Below, piece by piece: positions 47,680-59,500 of a DNA stretch of 64,000 nt. The position numbers and the translations under genes were made by a program. Location: positions 24,903,276 to 24,967,275 of the forward strand of contig NW_027467782.1 in NCBI RefSeq assembly GCF_004210375.1. The letters run 5' to 3'. Numbering within the stretch: position 1 is the first letter of the stretch; each line of letters begins with the position of its first letter. Under the pieces are notes generated by a model. It had not been told where the DNA came from. It saw nothing but the letters and a program-made list of their open reading frames with translations, and ran no database searches. This DNA is from Tachypleus tridentatus (Eukaryota; Arthropoda; Merostomata; Xiphosura; Limulidae).

Positions 47680-48790
47680 TATAGGAAATGCCCAGCAAGA
47701 GGTCTAAGTAGTGAGTTGTACGGCCGTCATTTCGAATACCTTCAAACATTCGCTTTGGCATGGTCGATATAAGCGTTTGCAGAAGGCTAGCTGGAATGGT
47801 ATTCTAAGTGATGAAGATGGCTTCACGAAGATCATGCACTGTTTTGAATTGTCGTCCATTTATATAGACTTTCCTTGCCATCCACCCTCAAACATTTTCA
47901 ATTGGGTTCAGTTCGGACGAACACGCTGGATGGTTCAAAAGAGTTACGTTATTCGCAATGAAAAATCCTTTGTTCTGCGGGCATTGTAAATTGCAGCGTT
48001 GTCCTGCTGAAAGAGCCAGTCATTTCCACACAAGTGAGACCTTCAGTCAATAAGGATGCTCTCTCCAATATGCCAATGTAGCCAGCTGCTGTTTGACGCC
48101 CCTGAATAACTTGAAGCTCCACTGTTCCATGGAAGGAGAAACCATCCCAGATCATGATGGAACCTCCTCCACTGTGTCGTGTAGAAAATGTCTCCGGTGG
48201 GATGTCCTTATCGTGCCAGTAACGTTGGAAGCCATCTGGACCATCAAGGTTAAATTTTTTTCTCATCAGAGAACAAAATCTTCTTCCACTTTTCCACGTC
48301 CCATGTTTGGTGCTTCTCAGCAAAGTTTAACCAAGCTGTTTCGTGGTGTAGAAGGAGGCATGGCCTTTTAAGACGTTTATGGTTTTTAAAGCCTTTCTCT
48401 TGTAGATGCCGTCTTATTGTTATTGACAACGCTAAAATCAGGGGTTCGATTTCCCTCGGTGGTTTCAAAGCCCGAGGTGGCTTTGCTATAAAAAAAAAAC
48501 ACTTATTGTTCTTGAGCTACATTCTGCGTGTGTAAGGGCCTTAATCTGGTTCGATGATCAGCTAGTTTCTTGCCTGACAACCCGTCGAATCCTCCTGCTC
48601 AACGCCAGCGAAATTTTCTTGGGCTGAACACTTGAAATTCTCGTTCCGTATCCCTCAGGGTCTTTTAAGAAATTTACAGCATTTTTACTATGCCCAATCT
48701 CACCAGTGATGGCACTTTGAGAGAGACCTGCTTTTGCAGCTCGACAATTCTGCCACGTTCAAACACTGTCAACGTTTTAGTCTTGGTCAT
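47680..48790 (-). pseudogene. Tc3-like transposase, broken
   Basis: Starts at 48790: MTKTKTLTVFERGRIVELQK, then an N-terminal DNA-binding region in shifting frames. The catalytic part follows: [20 protein letters not shown] with DEKK (first acidic segment), [36 protein letters not shown] and [18 protein letters not shown]. The C-terminal third degrades with stops. Interrupted at 48422-48501 by a SINE-like insertion. Confidence 0.88.
48422..48501 (+). mobile_element. Short third SINE-like element in the Tc3 transposase
   Basis: Contains gctaaaatcaggggttcgat (box-B-like ggggttcgatttccc), 'gtggctttgctat' and an A run. A perfect 9-bp target-site duplication, cttattgtt, flanks it at 48413-48421 and 48502-48510. 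A relative lies at 60885-60965, and a poorer one near 58300. Confidence 0.85.
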
Positions 48791-49399
48791 GTTTTTACCC
48801 AATGTAACACAGGAAATATCAGTGGGAGATGTTGACAACGCTAATGCTTGAACACAAATGACTAAATTTCGTTACGTGTTTACCGATTAACGCTTCGTTT
48901 CAGTATTGCCTTAAACTTTAGACCAGCTAGTATTTAGGCTAATTTCATAGTGTCCACATTTTCCCTATTAAATGCTAAAAAAGGTTTTCATTTTTATTTT
49001 CCCTTTTCTTATTTTCATCTTTCAAAGCTCTACTCAAATAAGTGGTTGAATCTATCAATGCAAATTGCATATTTTTCTTTATGTTCATTGGGCTTAAGAT
49101 TTTGGCCAGCAGCGTATATATAAAGGTGTTCGTTTCTTGTTCACTTAAAAATTTACGAATGAAAACTGCATGCATCACAGATTACAATACAATTGTTGAT
49201 ATAACCGTTGTTACAACTCAGAGTTCAAATAAGGCGAAACATAACTGGAAAATGTTTTTATCTGTCACCTAAAAAGTTGTTGCATGCTCACCTAAAAATT
49301 ACTGCCTGATCCTTCAACTATTGTTCACATTTAGTAGTAAATGTTATAAATGGAGAAATATGTAGGTTCTACCACTAGGTGGATTTTATCTCATGTAAA

Positions 49400-49676
49400 G
49401 CCCCGGAATGGTCAGGTGGATTAAGGCGTTCGACTCGTACTCTGAGGGTCGCGGGTTCGAATCCCTGTCACACCAAACATGCTTGCCATTTCAGCCGTGG
49501 GGGCGTTATAAAGTGACGGTAAATCCCACTATTCGTTGGTGAAAGAGTAGCCCAAAACTTTGCGGTGGGTGATGATGACTAGCTGTCTTCTCTCTAGCCT
49601 TACACTGCTAAATTATGGACGGCTAGCACAGATAGCCCTCATTTAGCTTTGCGCGAAATTAAAACAAACAAACAAG
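49400..49676 (+). mobile_element. tRNA-derived SINE, full length
   Basis: Head gccccggaatggtcaggtgg, box B gggttcgaatccctg, full body, tail aaaacaaacaaacaag. A perfect 10-bp target-site duplication, ctcatgtaaa, lies at 49390-49399 and 49677-49686. Confidence 0.95.
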
Positions 49677-49689
49677 CTCATGTAAAAAA

Positions 49690-50500
49690 AAAAATATTTC
49701 TTGAAAGATTCTAAAACCGGCTAGTATCGCACGACGCACGTTGAATGTTAGCATGCCTATCACCACACAGTGTAACTATGGTTAGTCAAGCTGCTGATGT
49801 AGATATTTTCAGGTCCGAGAGTCTGATCTGGTTTTAACTGTTAAAGACAGCAAAAGAAATATTTAAATAATTAAAATGATAATTATTTCATTTTATCTTC
49901 TTTTCCCAGTTTAGCTCGTGTCCCTTCTTCCTGATTTAAGTTCTCCCTCACTACTGAGCGTTAGCAACACTTGAACTTACATAAAAATAATTCCACAAAT
50001 AATAGGTCATGTAATACAAATAAAAATAGTCTGTGCAAGGAAAAAACAATAGGTAAAATTCGAAAAATATTATGCAGTTTATTAAAAGTAAAATGATCTT
50101 CGAAAAAACAAACGATTTCGAGCTATCTACATAAAACTGGAAAACAGTGAAAGGTAAATAACAAAAAATGAAATTAATATTAAGAAATATAAGTCATAGA
50201 TATAAATTAATTACTGTTATCGTATTTATATTGGAACAGTTTCTTGTTCTGAAAAGATTCCTCATTTTATACAAGTATATTGATGTATCTTTTCTTTTTC
50301 ATCAGTCGCTACCAAGTATACAACAGTTTAGTTTATAAGTTGGAACAGTTTGGTACATAAGTAAAAACAGTTTAGTGTATAGGTTAAAACAGTTACAGTT
50401 GCGTAGTGTATAAGCTACAAAAGTTTAGTATATGAGTTCGTTTAGATTCGGTTTATACTTAATGGAGAATGCATTGAAAATAAATGAGACACGTTTTATT
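49690..50500. other. Nothing recognised
   Basis: AT-rich; a loose repetition of 'aacagtttagt...taagt' occurs at 50320-50440. No coding signal. Confidence 0.35.
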
Positions 50501-50502
50501 CT

Positions 50503-50775
50503 ACCATCGATAGGGCGTTAAGGCGTGCGCTTCGTAATCTGAGGGTCGCGGGTTCGCGCCCGAGTTTCGCCAAAACATGCTCGCCCTCCCAGCCGTGTAG
50601 GCGTTATAATGTGACGATCAATCCCACTATTCGTTGGTAAGAGTAGCCTAAGAGTTGGCGGTGGGTGGTGATGACTAGCTGCCTTCCCTCTAGTCTTACA
50701 CTGCTAAATTAGGGACGGCTAGCACAGATAGCCCTCGAGTTGCTTTGTGCGAAATTCCAAAAAACAAACAAACAA
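50503..50775 (+). mobile_element. tRNA-derived SINE
   Basis: Head with a short deletion (cgatagggcgttaaggcgtg), gggttcgcgcccgag, body, tail ccaaaaaacaaacaaacaag. Confidence 0.9.
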
Positions 50776-51732
50776 GCGTTTCGTGTGTCTGTTGGATTTG
50801 TTTTATTGGTTTAAATTTGTTTGTGTCTGACAGAATGTTCTTCATTTTTTGGATGTATTCATTTGTGTTCATTATGATTATAGCGTTTTCTTTATCTGCT
50901 TTTAAAATTTTTATATTTTTGCCTTGTTTTAGGTTTTAATGGAATTAATGTCTCTTTTTGTAGGATTGTTTAACTTTCTGTTTTGTGAAATTATGTAGAT
51001 GGTTTTGTGAGAAAATTCTTTGAAAAAATCGTTTAAGATGTTGTTTTTAGATGTTTCTGGAAAATATAAATTTTTTCTGGGAAGTTTGGCTGTTGGATGT
51101 CAGTAAAATTGTCGAAGTTGTCTTCTTTCTGCTGGTTGTTTTCTGTGGAAAGTATCACAAGTCTCCTGGCTAGGTCTTCTAAACATGTTTTAATTTCTAA
51201 CATTGGAATGTACCTAAAACATAGTGGAGTTTTAGACAAGTAAAAAAAAATAGCGTATTTAAAAATGTAAAATATGCCATATATCTGAAGTCTTATTTTA
51301 CAATACAGTAAAACTACATTTACCAAAATCATAGTGTGTTGTTTTCAATCATAAGACACTTTTAAAGTGACTCTAAAAGCGAAAACTATAAATCTAGTGT
51401 TATAATATAAAAAGATCAATGTTGACACTTCGTCTTGTGGTTATGGCATCACTTCTAGCAGCTCGCCCTCTGACATTAGTGACATGATCATATTATGCTG
51501 CTGATGACATCCTCGTTTTTGGAAGAAACATGGGTTTTCATATTAAGTATTTGAAAAAAAATTGATATTAAATTTGGTTATTACTCCAACTTGTATATTA
51601 ATTAATTTAATTTTGCATATCACATACATATCCATCACCTAATTAATTTATTAATATTTAATTAAAGTATTAGTTAGATATTAATTAAGAATTTGCACTT
51701 CACCATATATTAATCACATTATTAATTAATCT
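50776..51732. other. Unresolved; open minus-strand frame at 51033-51220
   Basis: On the minus strand, after an acceptor-like cactatgttttag, the sequence reads YIPMLEIKTCLEDLARRLVI then LSTENNQQKEDNFDNF to a stop at 51033. The protein-like composition suggests either a host terminal exon or retroelement sequence. I cannot decide. Short inverted and AT-rich tracts (attaattaa words) occur at 51590-51740. Confidence 0.3.
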
Positions 51733-52568
51733 TTAATTAATAAATCTCCCCCAGTAACACCTCAACCACCCTTCCTCCTGGTATGTCCTTTGACAGATAG
51801 TGCATGGCCAGCAAGATCTGCTCACATCTCTGATTCCTGGGCAATGAACATAACTAGTGGATCTATCTGCTATTTTCTTTGCTCTTAGGTGTCCTTGCAC
51901 AGTCAACTCGTGAATTTGTTCCATCAGTTGAGTCCTGTATTCTGTTGTTTTGATTTGCTGCACTTCCCCAGTATAATTTCTCTGTTTGATTTGGTACAGC
52001 AATTCCTTCTAATACTCTGCTCTATAAGTGCTTTACCCATTTGTCTTCAGCTCGATTTTTTCCCATATTTTGTCACAAAGATTGTGCAGTGAAAAGTGTT
52101 TCTTTTACGCTTCCTTCAATTCCTGCAAACCTATATTCGTGATATCACCTTTTGACCTTTGTAAGATCTTCGTGTTATGTTTGCTCTTATTTTCTTGAGT
52201 TCTATTGGTGACTGCCAGTGCTTCTTCCTATATATATATATATATGTTTTTCATACATATAGTCTTTGATAGGTCTGATATTGCACTCCCTTTTCTTTCT
52301 CTATTCTGTTGGTACCATCTCCTTTGTACCAATTTTCTCCCAGGTATTGTCCCAAAGTTTCTGCAATGGAGGGACTTTCATTTATGATTCCTTCAGTTCC
52401 TACATACCTACATTCGGGATGTCCCCTTTTTGACACTTGTAAGGTCTTGGTGTCTTGCTTGCTCTTCTTTTCTTGACCACTAGTGGTGACCACCAATGGT
52501 TCATCAATCTTCTTTCGGTCTAGTATCTGAGTTTCTACTAGCTGGTATGTTTTAAACAATTTGGTCAA
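51733..52568 (-). mobile_element. Gypsy-like LTR-element pol remnant (integrase zinc-binding domain)
   Basis: The minus strand reads LMEQIHELTVQGHLRAKKIA and CWPCTICQRTYQEEG. With the preceding H...H spacing this is the HHCC zinc-binding region of a Ty3/Gypsy-type integrase (one His appears as Cys in YVHCPG). Upstream, 52568-52251 is another open minus frame (SKRGHPECRYVGTEG). Segments 52085-52190 and 52345-52500 are diverged direct repeats of each other. No LTRs or RT seen. Confidence 0.6.
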
Positions 52569-52645
52569 ATGTGGATGTTTTATACTGTTGTCTCCAGGTC
52601 TCCCACATAATATAATGCATTTATCTTTATTTTCTTATGGGTGAT

Positions 52646-52786
52646 GGCTTTCAGCCGTGGAGCCGTTATAATACGACGGTCAATCCCACTATTCGTTAGT
52701 AAAAAGAGTAGCCCAAGAGTTGGCGGTGGGTGGTGATGACTAGCTGCCTTCCCTCTCGTCTTACACCACTAAATTAGGGACGGTTT
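52646..52786 (+). mobile_element. tRNA-derived SINE, body only
   Basis: From gctttcagccgtggagccgt to aattagggacggtt; both ends missing. Confidence 0.85.
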
Positions 52787-52981
52787 TCTATATCCATAAA
52801 ATATTAATTACTAATTTGAAATCATTCTTTCCCCAACTTGTGTGTCTACAATGAAGTTATAATTTATAAAGCTTCTGTAATAAATAATCATTTTCTTTTA
52901 AACAAACATGGATTTTTAAAGCGATAAAACAGACAATTTTTAAATACTCTATAACTTTTTATTTTCTATTTACATAGATTT

Positions 52982-52987
52982 TATTTT
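52982..52987 (-). other. Candidate polyadenylation signal for gene B
   Basis: AATAAA on the minus strand (tttatt on plus), about 220 nt past the gene B stop at 53205. Confidence 0.3.
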
Positions 52988-53204
52988 AATTTTTTTATCG
53001 ATGTGTAGTTTGTGAAAATTTGGGACAAGAAAACATAAATCGAGTTCCACTGTCTCTTATTAGTGAAGAAAATCGTCCGATCATAGAAGTTCTTCTGTTG
53101 TTGTCTTCCATCTGGCTTTCTAATTCAGTTAAACACTTGTCAAAAAATTCTTGTAGATCTAAATATGTTTCAGGGGCTTACTTTTCTCAATTTTTCTTTC
53201 TACT

Positions 53205-53522
53205 CTAGTCCTCTGAACCTTCTGACTCTGATGATTTCCTTTCATGAAACAAATCTCGCAGTTCTTTAAAGTAAAGAGGTCTCTTTGATTTATATTTCGT
53301 AAATTTGTTGTGACGTCTACAATGTGAAGGTACCTTCTTCCTTTCAGTTAACAGAGTTTCCGATATATATGAGAATATTGGTTGATAATAATGAGGCTGT
53401 GTTGATATAAAATATTTGGCATGTGATCCTTCAAGACTCGTGATAATGTTTGTTATTTTACTTGAGGCATTACTATTTTGAATGTCCTTCCTATTGCTAA
53501 AAACATTCGCCTTTGTTTCTTT
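53205..53522 (-). CDS. Gene B exon 6: C-terminal tail
   Basis: 318 nt with acceptor ttgttatttttag, phase 0, ending at TAG (53207-53205). It reads KETKANVFSNRKDIQNSNAS, a Tyr-rich stretch (SHAKYFISTQPHYYQP), a basic segment (CRRHNKFTKYKSKRPLYFKE) and an acidic-serine end, SSESEGSED. The frame is open for 105 codons with no internal stop. After the TAG two more stops occur in frame, then 62 further open codons to about 52998. Confidence 0.75.
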   Translation of the reverse strand, partial: KETKANVFSNRKDIQNSNASSKITNIITSLEGSHAKYFISTQPHYYQPIFSYISETLLTERKKVPSHCRRHNKFTKYKSKRPLYFKELRDLFHERKSSESEGSED

Positions 53523-56500
53523 CTAAAAATAACAAGAATCAGGATAGGTTGATGTTAGTTATCATTATATAGAAATTACATCTTGGAAATTAATACAATG
53601 AAACTACCGATAACTGGGCTATATAAATTTAGTGGATATCAATTAAAATATGTTTTCGAACAACACTTTTATTGAAATATCCAAATTTTGAACAAACTGA
53701 TTGACTCTCTATATTGATTTCTAACAAGTGAAAAGGGAAGGTAATGTTTATCTTATGCATATCGAAATATTTAAAACTTTACTTCGGGGAAAAACTCTGC
53801 AGAAAGTATATGTCTGCAGTACTAAACAGAACAAAATGTAAACAATTACTAACAAGCGTTATTAGAAATTTGAGAATTTCAAAAATAATCAAACTAAAAA
53901 GAAATTGAAATAAAAAAACGTTGGTACTAACAACTATACTTTTGAGAATGATAAATTGCATGATGTATATTTTAATTTAGTTGCTGCAATTATCGAGAAT
54001 TTCACTCTACGTTGTTTTTGTTGGTTTTTTATCAGAAAACTTCAAAACGGACTATCTGTGTCTGCTCACCAAACAATTTTTTCACTTAAAACTAAAACCA
54101 AACACCTTTATACACTTTAACACCAGACTTTTAGAGTTATAAGTCTTCGTTCGTATTACTGGGCTCCACCAGATGTCCTTAATCTATGGGTGCCTTTGTA
54201 TTTAAAATTCGAATATTTTAATATTTGTTTGGAAGCAGTTTAACGTCGAGATGGCGCTGTGAAATTCATCAATATCGATTTGAACGAAAGCGCAAAAAGA
54301 ATACGAACACGACAATTCTGTTCCGATCTAAATCACAAAACTGATTCTAAACAATTCTGGACACACTTGAAAAGATTTACAAATACAGGAACAACAAACA
54401 CAGTATATCCACCACTTGAACTGGATGGAGAAACAGCATACACTAATACAGAAAAAGCCGAGATATTTTAAAAAACACCTAGAAAACACGTTCAAGACAC
54501 ATCATGAACCAGACATGAACAGATACTTCTTTAATACAGTTAACAGCTTTATTGATCACAACAGAAGCATTTTTACACCTAAATTTCCAGTCAACACTAT
54601 TATACACCCAGAAAAAACAAAATACTGGAGCACTCATCAACTGATTAAACATATCACTGTAACAGAAGTCGTAACTGCTATTAACAACACAAAAAACAAA
54701 GCCCCTGGTGAAGATGGTATTCAAGCTATCCTCCTAAAACACGGCACTCAGAGATTATATGAACTCCTAACAGCTTTATTTAATCTATCACTATCAGCAG
54801 GACATATCCCCGTTTCTTGGAAGGAACCAATAATTTTAATGTTCCAGAAAGAAAGAAAGCCAGCGAATAAACCAAACAACTACCGCCCGATTAGCTTAAC
54901 AAGTTGTATTGGCAAAGTGTTAGAGAGGATAATTAGTAATCGTCTGTCAGTTTACTTAGAAGAAAATTCAAAATTACCAGAAATTGAAAACGGATTTTGA
55001 AAGTACCGCCAAACTATAGATCACCTGATTCGACTTACAGAATCAATTACCGACAGCTTCAACAAAAAAGAATGCACTGTAGCTTGCTTTCTCGACATTG
55101 AGAAAGCTTTTGACACAGTGTGGCATAATGGTTTACGTCATAGATTACATGAAATGGCATTACCCCAGGAAACTATTCGCTGGCTGTCCAACTTCCTGGA
55201 AAACAGAATGTGCAAAGTAAATGTGAATGGGGCCCACTCAGGGTCCTTTTCACCCGAAGCAGGAGTCCCGCAGGGAGGGGTTGTTAGCCCAATATTATTT
55301 ATCATGTATGTGAGTAATATGCCTCTGTCGGACCTAAATTTAGGTTTTGCATCTCAGTTCGCTGACGATGTGGCAGTCTGGAAAAGTGCCCCACTCTGTC
55401 AATAGCAGCAACGAACCTACAACCAATTATAAATAACATCGAAGAATACTGCCAGAAATACAGAATCAAAATCAATATTCCGAAAACCCAAGTGATACTA
55501 TTCAGCAGACTGAACAAGCTGAAGAAAGATCCACCAAAGCTCTACATGAATGGATCACTTTTACTGACTGCCACATCTGCTAAATTTCTATATCTAACAT
55601 ACGACTCAAAATTAACGTGGTTACCGCACACTAAAAATATAATGAAACGAATCTGGAAAAGAGCAAACTATGCAAGAAGTCTTTTAGGTAAAAAACCAAG
55701 GAACATCTCCAGGTAATATACTCAAAATCTACAAAACGTACATTAGACCCGTAATAGAATATGCATCACTGGATTAACATAGCACCCACACATTTACAGA
55801 ATCTTCAACGAATACAAAATTCAGTTCTAACTTCGGCATATAAAGTACCACGAAGCACTTCATCCACATTTATGCACAAATATGCAAACATAGACACAAT
55901 ATCTGAAAGACTCTTGCATAATTCTCTAAAATATTTCAATAAGAATTGGCATAAGAATAACTTAATGTGTGATCTCGACAGATACCACTACATGATGTAA
56001 ATAGCCCTAAATACCTCTCCCCTTTTAACATGTATTTAAGAAATGTTACTCAAGCTGGCCACCTTGCACTAGACAATTAAATTTTTTTAAGCTATTTATT
56101 TATTATTTTTATTTTATTTTATTTTTATTACTATTATTGTTACTACAAGTAGTAGTAGCATTTCTCTATGGAGAAAAACAACAAGAAGAAAAATTACAAA
56201 AAAAAAACTTTTCTTGTGCGTCCATGCATGGACTGTGCCCTGAAATGGGCCTGAGTACGATATTATACTTTTTCTCAGGTCCTAAGCTTAAAAAAAAAAA
56301 TCCTTACGTCAGACGCTATCAATGTTCGGGAGGGAGGAAGAGGTCTGATGTACCTGACCCTCCTGGGTATTTAACATCGATACCCTAATACCCACACGGT
56401 GAAACTCAAACACGACAATAACGATGCTTCATAAAAAGTAAAATAAAATACATTTTTAACTCTATGTGGTGCGTAAATGAGTCCAGTGTTTTTAATTAGA

Positions 56501-59500
56501 AAGTTTCTAGCTAGCATAAATGTAAACTTGTTCGATAATTTCTGCTGTTTAAAATCTTGGCATGACGAAAGGGGTGTTTGAACATCAGATAAGACACATC
56601 AAAGTTCTACAGTTATCCAAGCAAAGAAGATTTGGCTAATGCCGGTTTGTTAAACAGCAAAAGAAAATAAGCAAATATACATGTCCCGGCATGGCCAGGT
56701 GGTTAAGGCGCTCGGCTCGTAATCCGAAGGTCGTGAGCTCGAATCCCTGTCACACAAGAGTTGGCGGTGGGTGGTGATGACTAGCTGCCTTCTCTCTTGT
56801 CTTACACTACTAAATTAGCAGTCGTAGTATATGAAGGATGGAAGTCCTCACATTATACATCATACGTATATATGTCTCTCTACTACTAAATGGAATGAGT
56901 GAGAGCCAACTTTACGAGGTAATGACTCATAAACAGAGTCATGCAGTACAAATCTATAGAATAAACATTTATTAAAGGTTTGGAGACGGCTTAAATGGTA
57001 ATGAAGAAAATATTATTATATACAAGTACTAGTCCCCTGGACGGAATTTACGTAAATTCATAATTAATGAAAAGTTATCTAACGACATGAAGAATTGTCT
57101 CCCTTATATGTGACCAGATCAATGAAAACCATGAGATAAAATACTGATAAAACGCCTTCCTTTCCCGTAGCGGGCTTAGAACCATAATTTGAAACAGCTT
57201 CTATCCAAGTGGAACGGTTTTAAAATGGTCATATTAGAAGCATCTTTCATATACTTTCCCAAATGTTAATACAGTAGAAAATATGTAATTTTTACAATTT
57301 TGTTGTTCATACATTTCACTTTATACTTTGAGTACATAGATTAACAAGAATATCAGGTTATACTTTTGTTGCTAAGCGACATGGCATAAAGTTGTTGTTG
57401 TATACCTATAACAAGTCAAGATTCATCCGTAACTGTGTCAATAACTGTGAAAACACATGACTCATAAACAGAGTCAATAGAGTACAACAATTTCGAAAAT
57501 GTTTTGAGATGGCTGCAATGATAAAGAAGAAACCTGTATTATATGTATATATCTACACACAACGTCTCTAGAAGCTGTTATCAAGTATCCATTTAAACCG
57601 ACTACAATTTCCTTCTAAAAAATCGATACCATTAAATTGAAACGTTTCTTATAAGGTGGAAGATTAGAGTGTAAAGTTTATAGCCTTAATACATTATATT
57701 TATAACGGTGTCTAAACTTCATGCAGAACACCAGCATAAAAATGTATAGAAAGTAAGTAAACATATGTGACTGAAGGTATATTACATTCTTGTTATGTTC
57801 GTCTATTTGTGCTCTACCCACCACAGCTATCGATAGCCGGTTTCTAACATTGTAAGTCCCAGACACTCGGTATGAAATGTAATGACATTTCCCGTTATCA
57901 CAATACTTACTTTAGGAAGAGGAAAATTCTGGACTTTTTTGGCCCTCTTCTCTTTTACACTTTTACATTCTCTCTTCTTGTCTCTATTAACAGACTGGTC
58001 TTCATCTTTTTGTGGTACAAGTGAATATTTAATTTTTTTTTCTATCATCTTTATTTGTATGGTCTTCTGTGTTAGCTGATTTTACTGTTTTACATCTACA
58101 ACACTTCCAAATAATGACACTACAAAAGAAAAGCGCTAATAAATAACATGGATGATTTAATTTGACTCTTATTTGTACATCAGTGTTATGTCAATTAAAA
58201 ATTGAATATAATTATAATCTAGAAATAATAATATTTAACAATGACAGCCACAGGGACGTTCTCTCCCAGTGGAACGTCAGTACGTATATGAACATATAAC
58301 ACTAAAATAGGCGGGTTCAGTTCCCCACGGTGGATATGGCAAGTTGACCCCTGCTGCATCTCTTTAAAATAAAGTCAATAAATGTAAACAGGAATAAAAT
58401 GTTACAGCTTAAGAGGGATAATTGAATAATTATTATACTCGCTGATAAAATTCAATTTTAAGACCATATTGAAATAAACTGAAAATCATTAATTAGTTAA
58501 AGAACTTTTTTGAATGAAAATGCCTTTTATATTTATCTCAAGTACTCGAATTGTAATAATTTAGGTTACCCATATTTTACACGTTTCAATTTCAAGTATT
58601 TCTACTGACACGCACAGTACCTTATTGTATTTGCATATAAAAACAGGTTGAAGAATAACATACTTACAAGGAATGTTTTTCATCAGAAGAACTTGTAATA
58701 TTGTAAAAAGTGATCCACAATTTAAGCTTTAAGTGAATCTCCACACTTAAAATACACTTTATTGTAAACTAATGATGCTAATTTCCCCTTATATATATAT
58801 TTCTTTTTAATGCAAGCGTTTGTAACCTTTTGATTATTTATCATTCTAATTAAAATAAAGTAACTAATATTTTTATATTTCTCAGTTCCTTTAAATTCAT
58901 TATTAAGTATATACATACATGGTTCAACTATTAATAACATAGAAATTATATTAAGATCTATTCAATAAAACATAAAAAAACTGTTTTGTTCTTACCTTAA
59001 AAAAATTAACAAAAGTGGTATTCCTACTGCAGCAGTTACCAATGGAATCGTATGTTTTAACATGGATGGTGCTGAAATGGAAAAATACAAGTTAAAAAGA
59101 AAGTTAGTCAAGTGCAATTTGTTTTTGTTATATGATAGTATTGGAGGAGGCTACGTTTCATTTGGTATACTTACAGTGAAAATAACAAGATAACCACAGC
59201 GTTCTGAGTTACTGGAATCGAAGAAGTTCCATTCTTTATTCAAACACGTATAAGTTTAATGCACATGGATAAAACAGTACAGGTAAAGAAGTGTGAAGTA
59301 TCACTTTAGATTTACTTTCTTCCTTGATAATCCAAGTAAAGGTATTTACTTATCATATCTTATGACAACCAAATACACTGACTGTGTTTTCATATCAAAT
59401 CAGGATGATCATTTGATGCGTCACGTGACTGACCACCATTACATCAGATATATATATTTGTAACAAGACAAAAGGCAAAAGTAACGAGTTTTCAGACTTT

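Larger units (their letters stand above)
47444..49116 (-). mobile_element. Tc3-like DNA transposon with ~215-bp terminal inverted repeats
   Basis: Ends 'tacactgctgtccaaaatct' (47444) and, reversed, tacgctgctggccaaaatct (49116), flanked by TA. The inverted similarity extends about 215 bp into each end (ccacttatttgagtag; atgaaaataagaaaagg; cactatgaaatta). The interior holds a broken transposase and a small SINE-like insertion. Confidence 0.92.

Noticed and set aside
49400-49480. tRNA gene-like sequence (also at 60983, 56683, 46360, 43149, 39173)
   Set aside because: A/B-box-like and anticodon-like (CGT) segments are present, but each is the head of a ~270-bp SINE with an A/C-rich tail and target-site duplications; cloverleaf pairing is imperfect and it recurs many times.
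53020-53208. Plus-strand ORF of 62 codons, with an acceptor-like site whose phase would suit gene C
   Set aside because: The opposite strand reads as a more protein-like sequence in the frame of gene B exon 6; kept only as an unresolved alternative.
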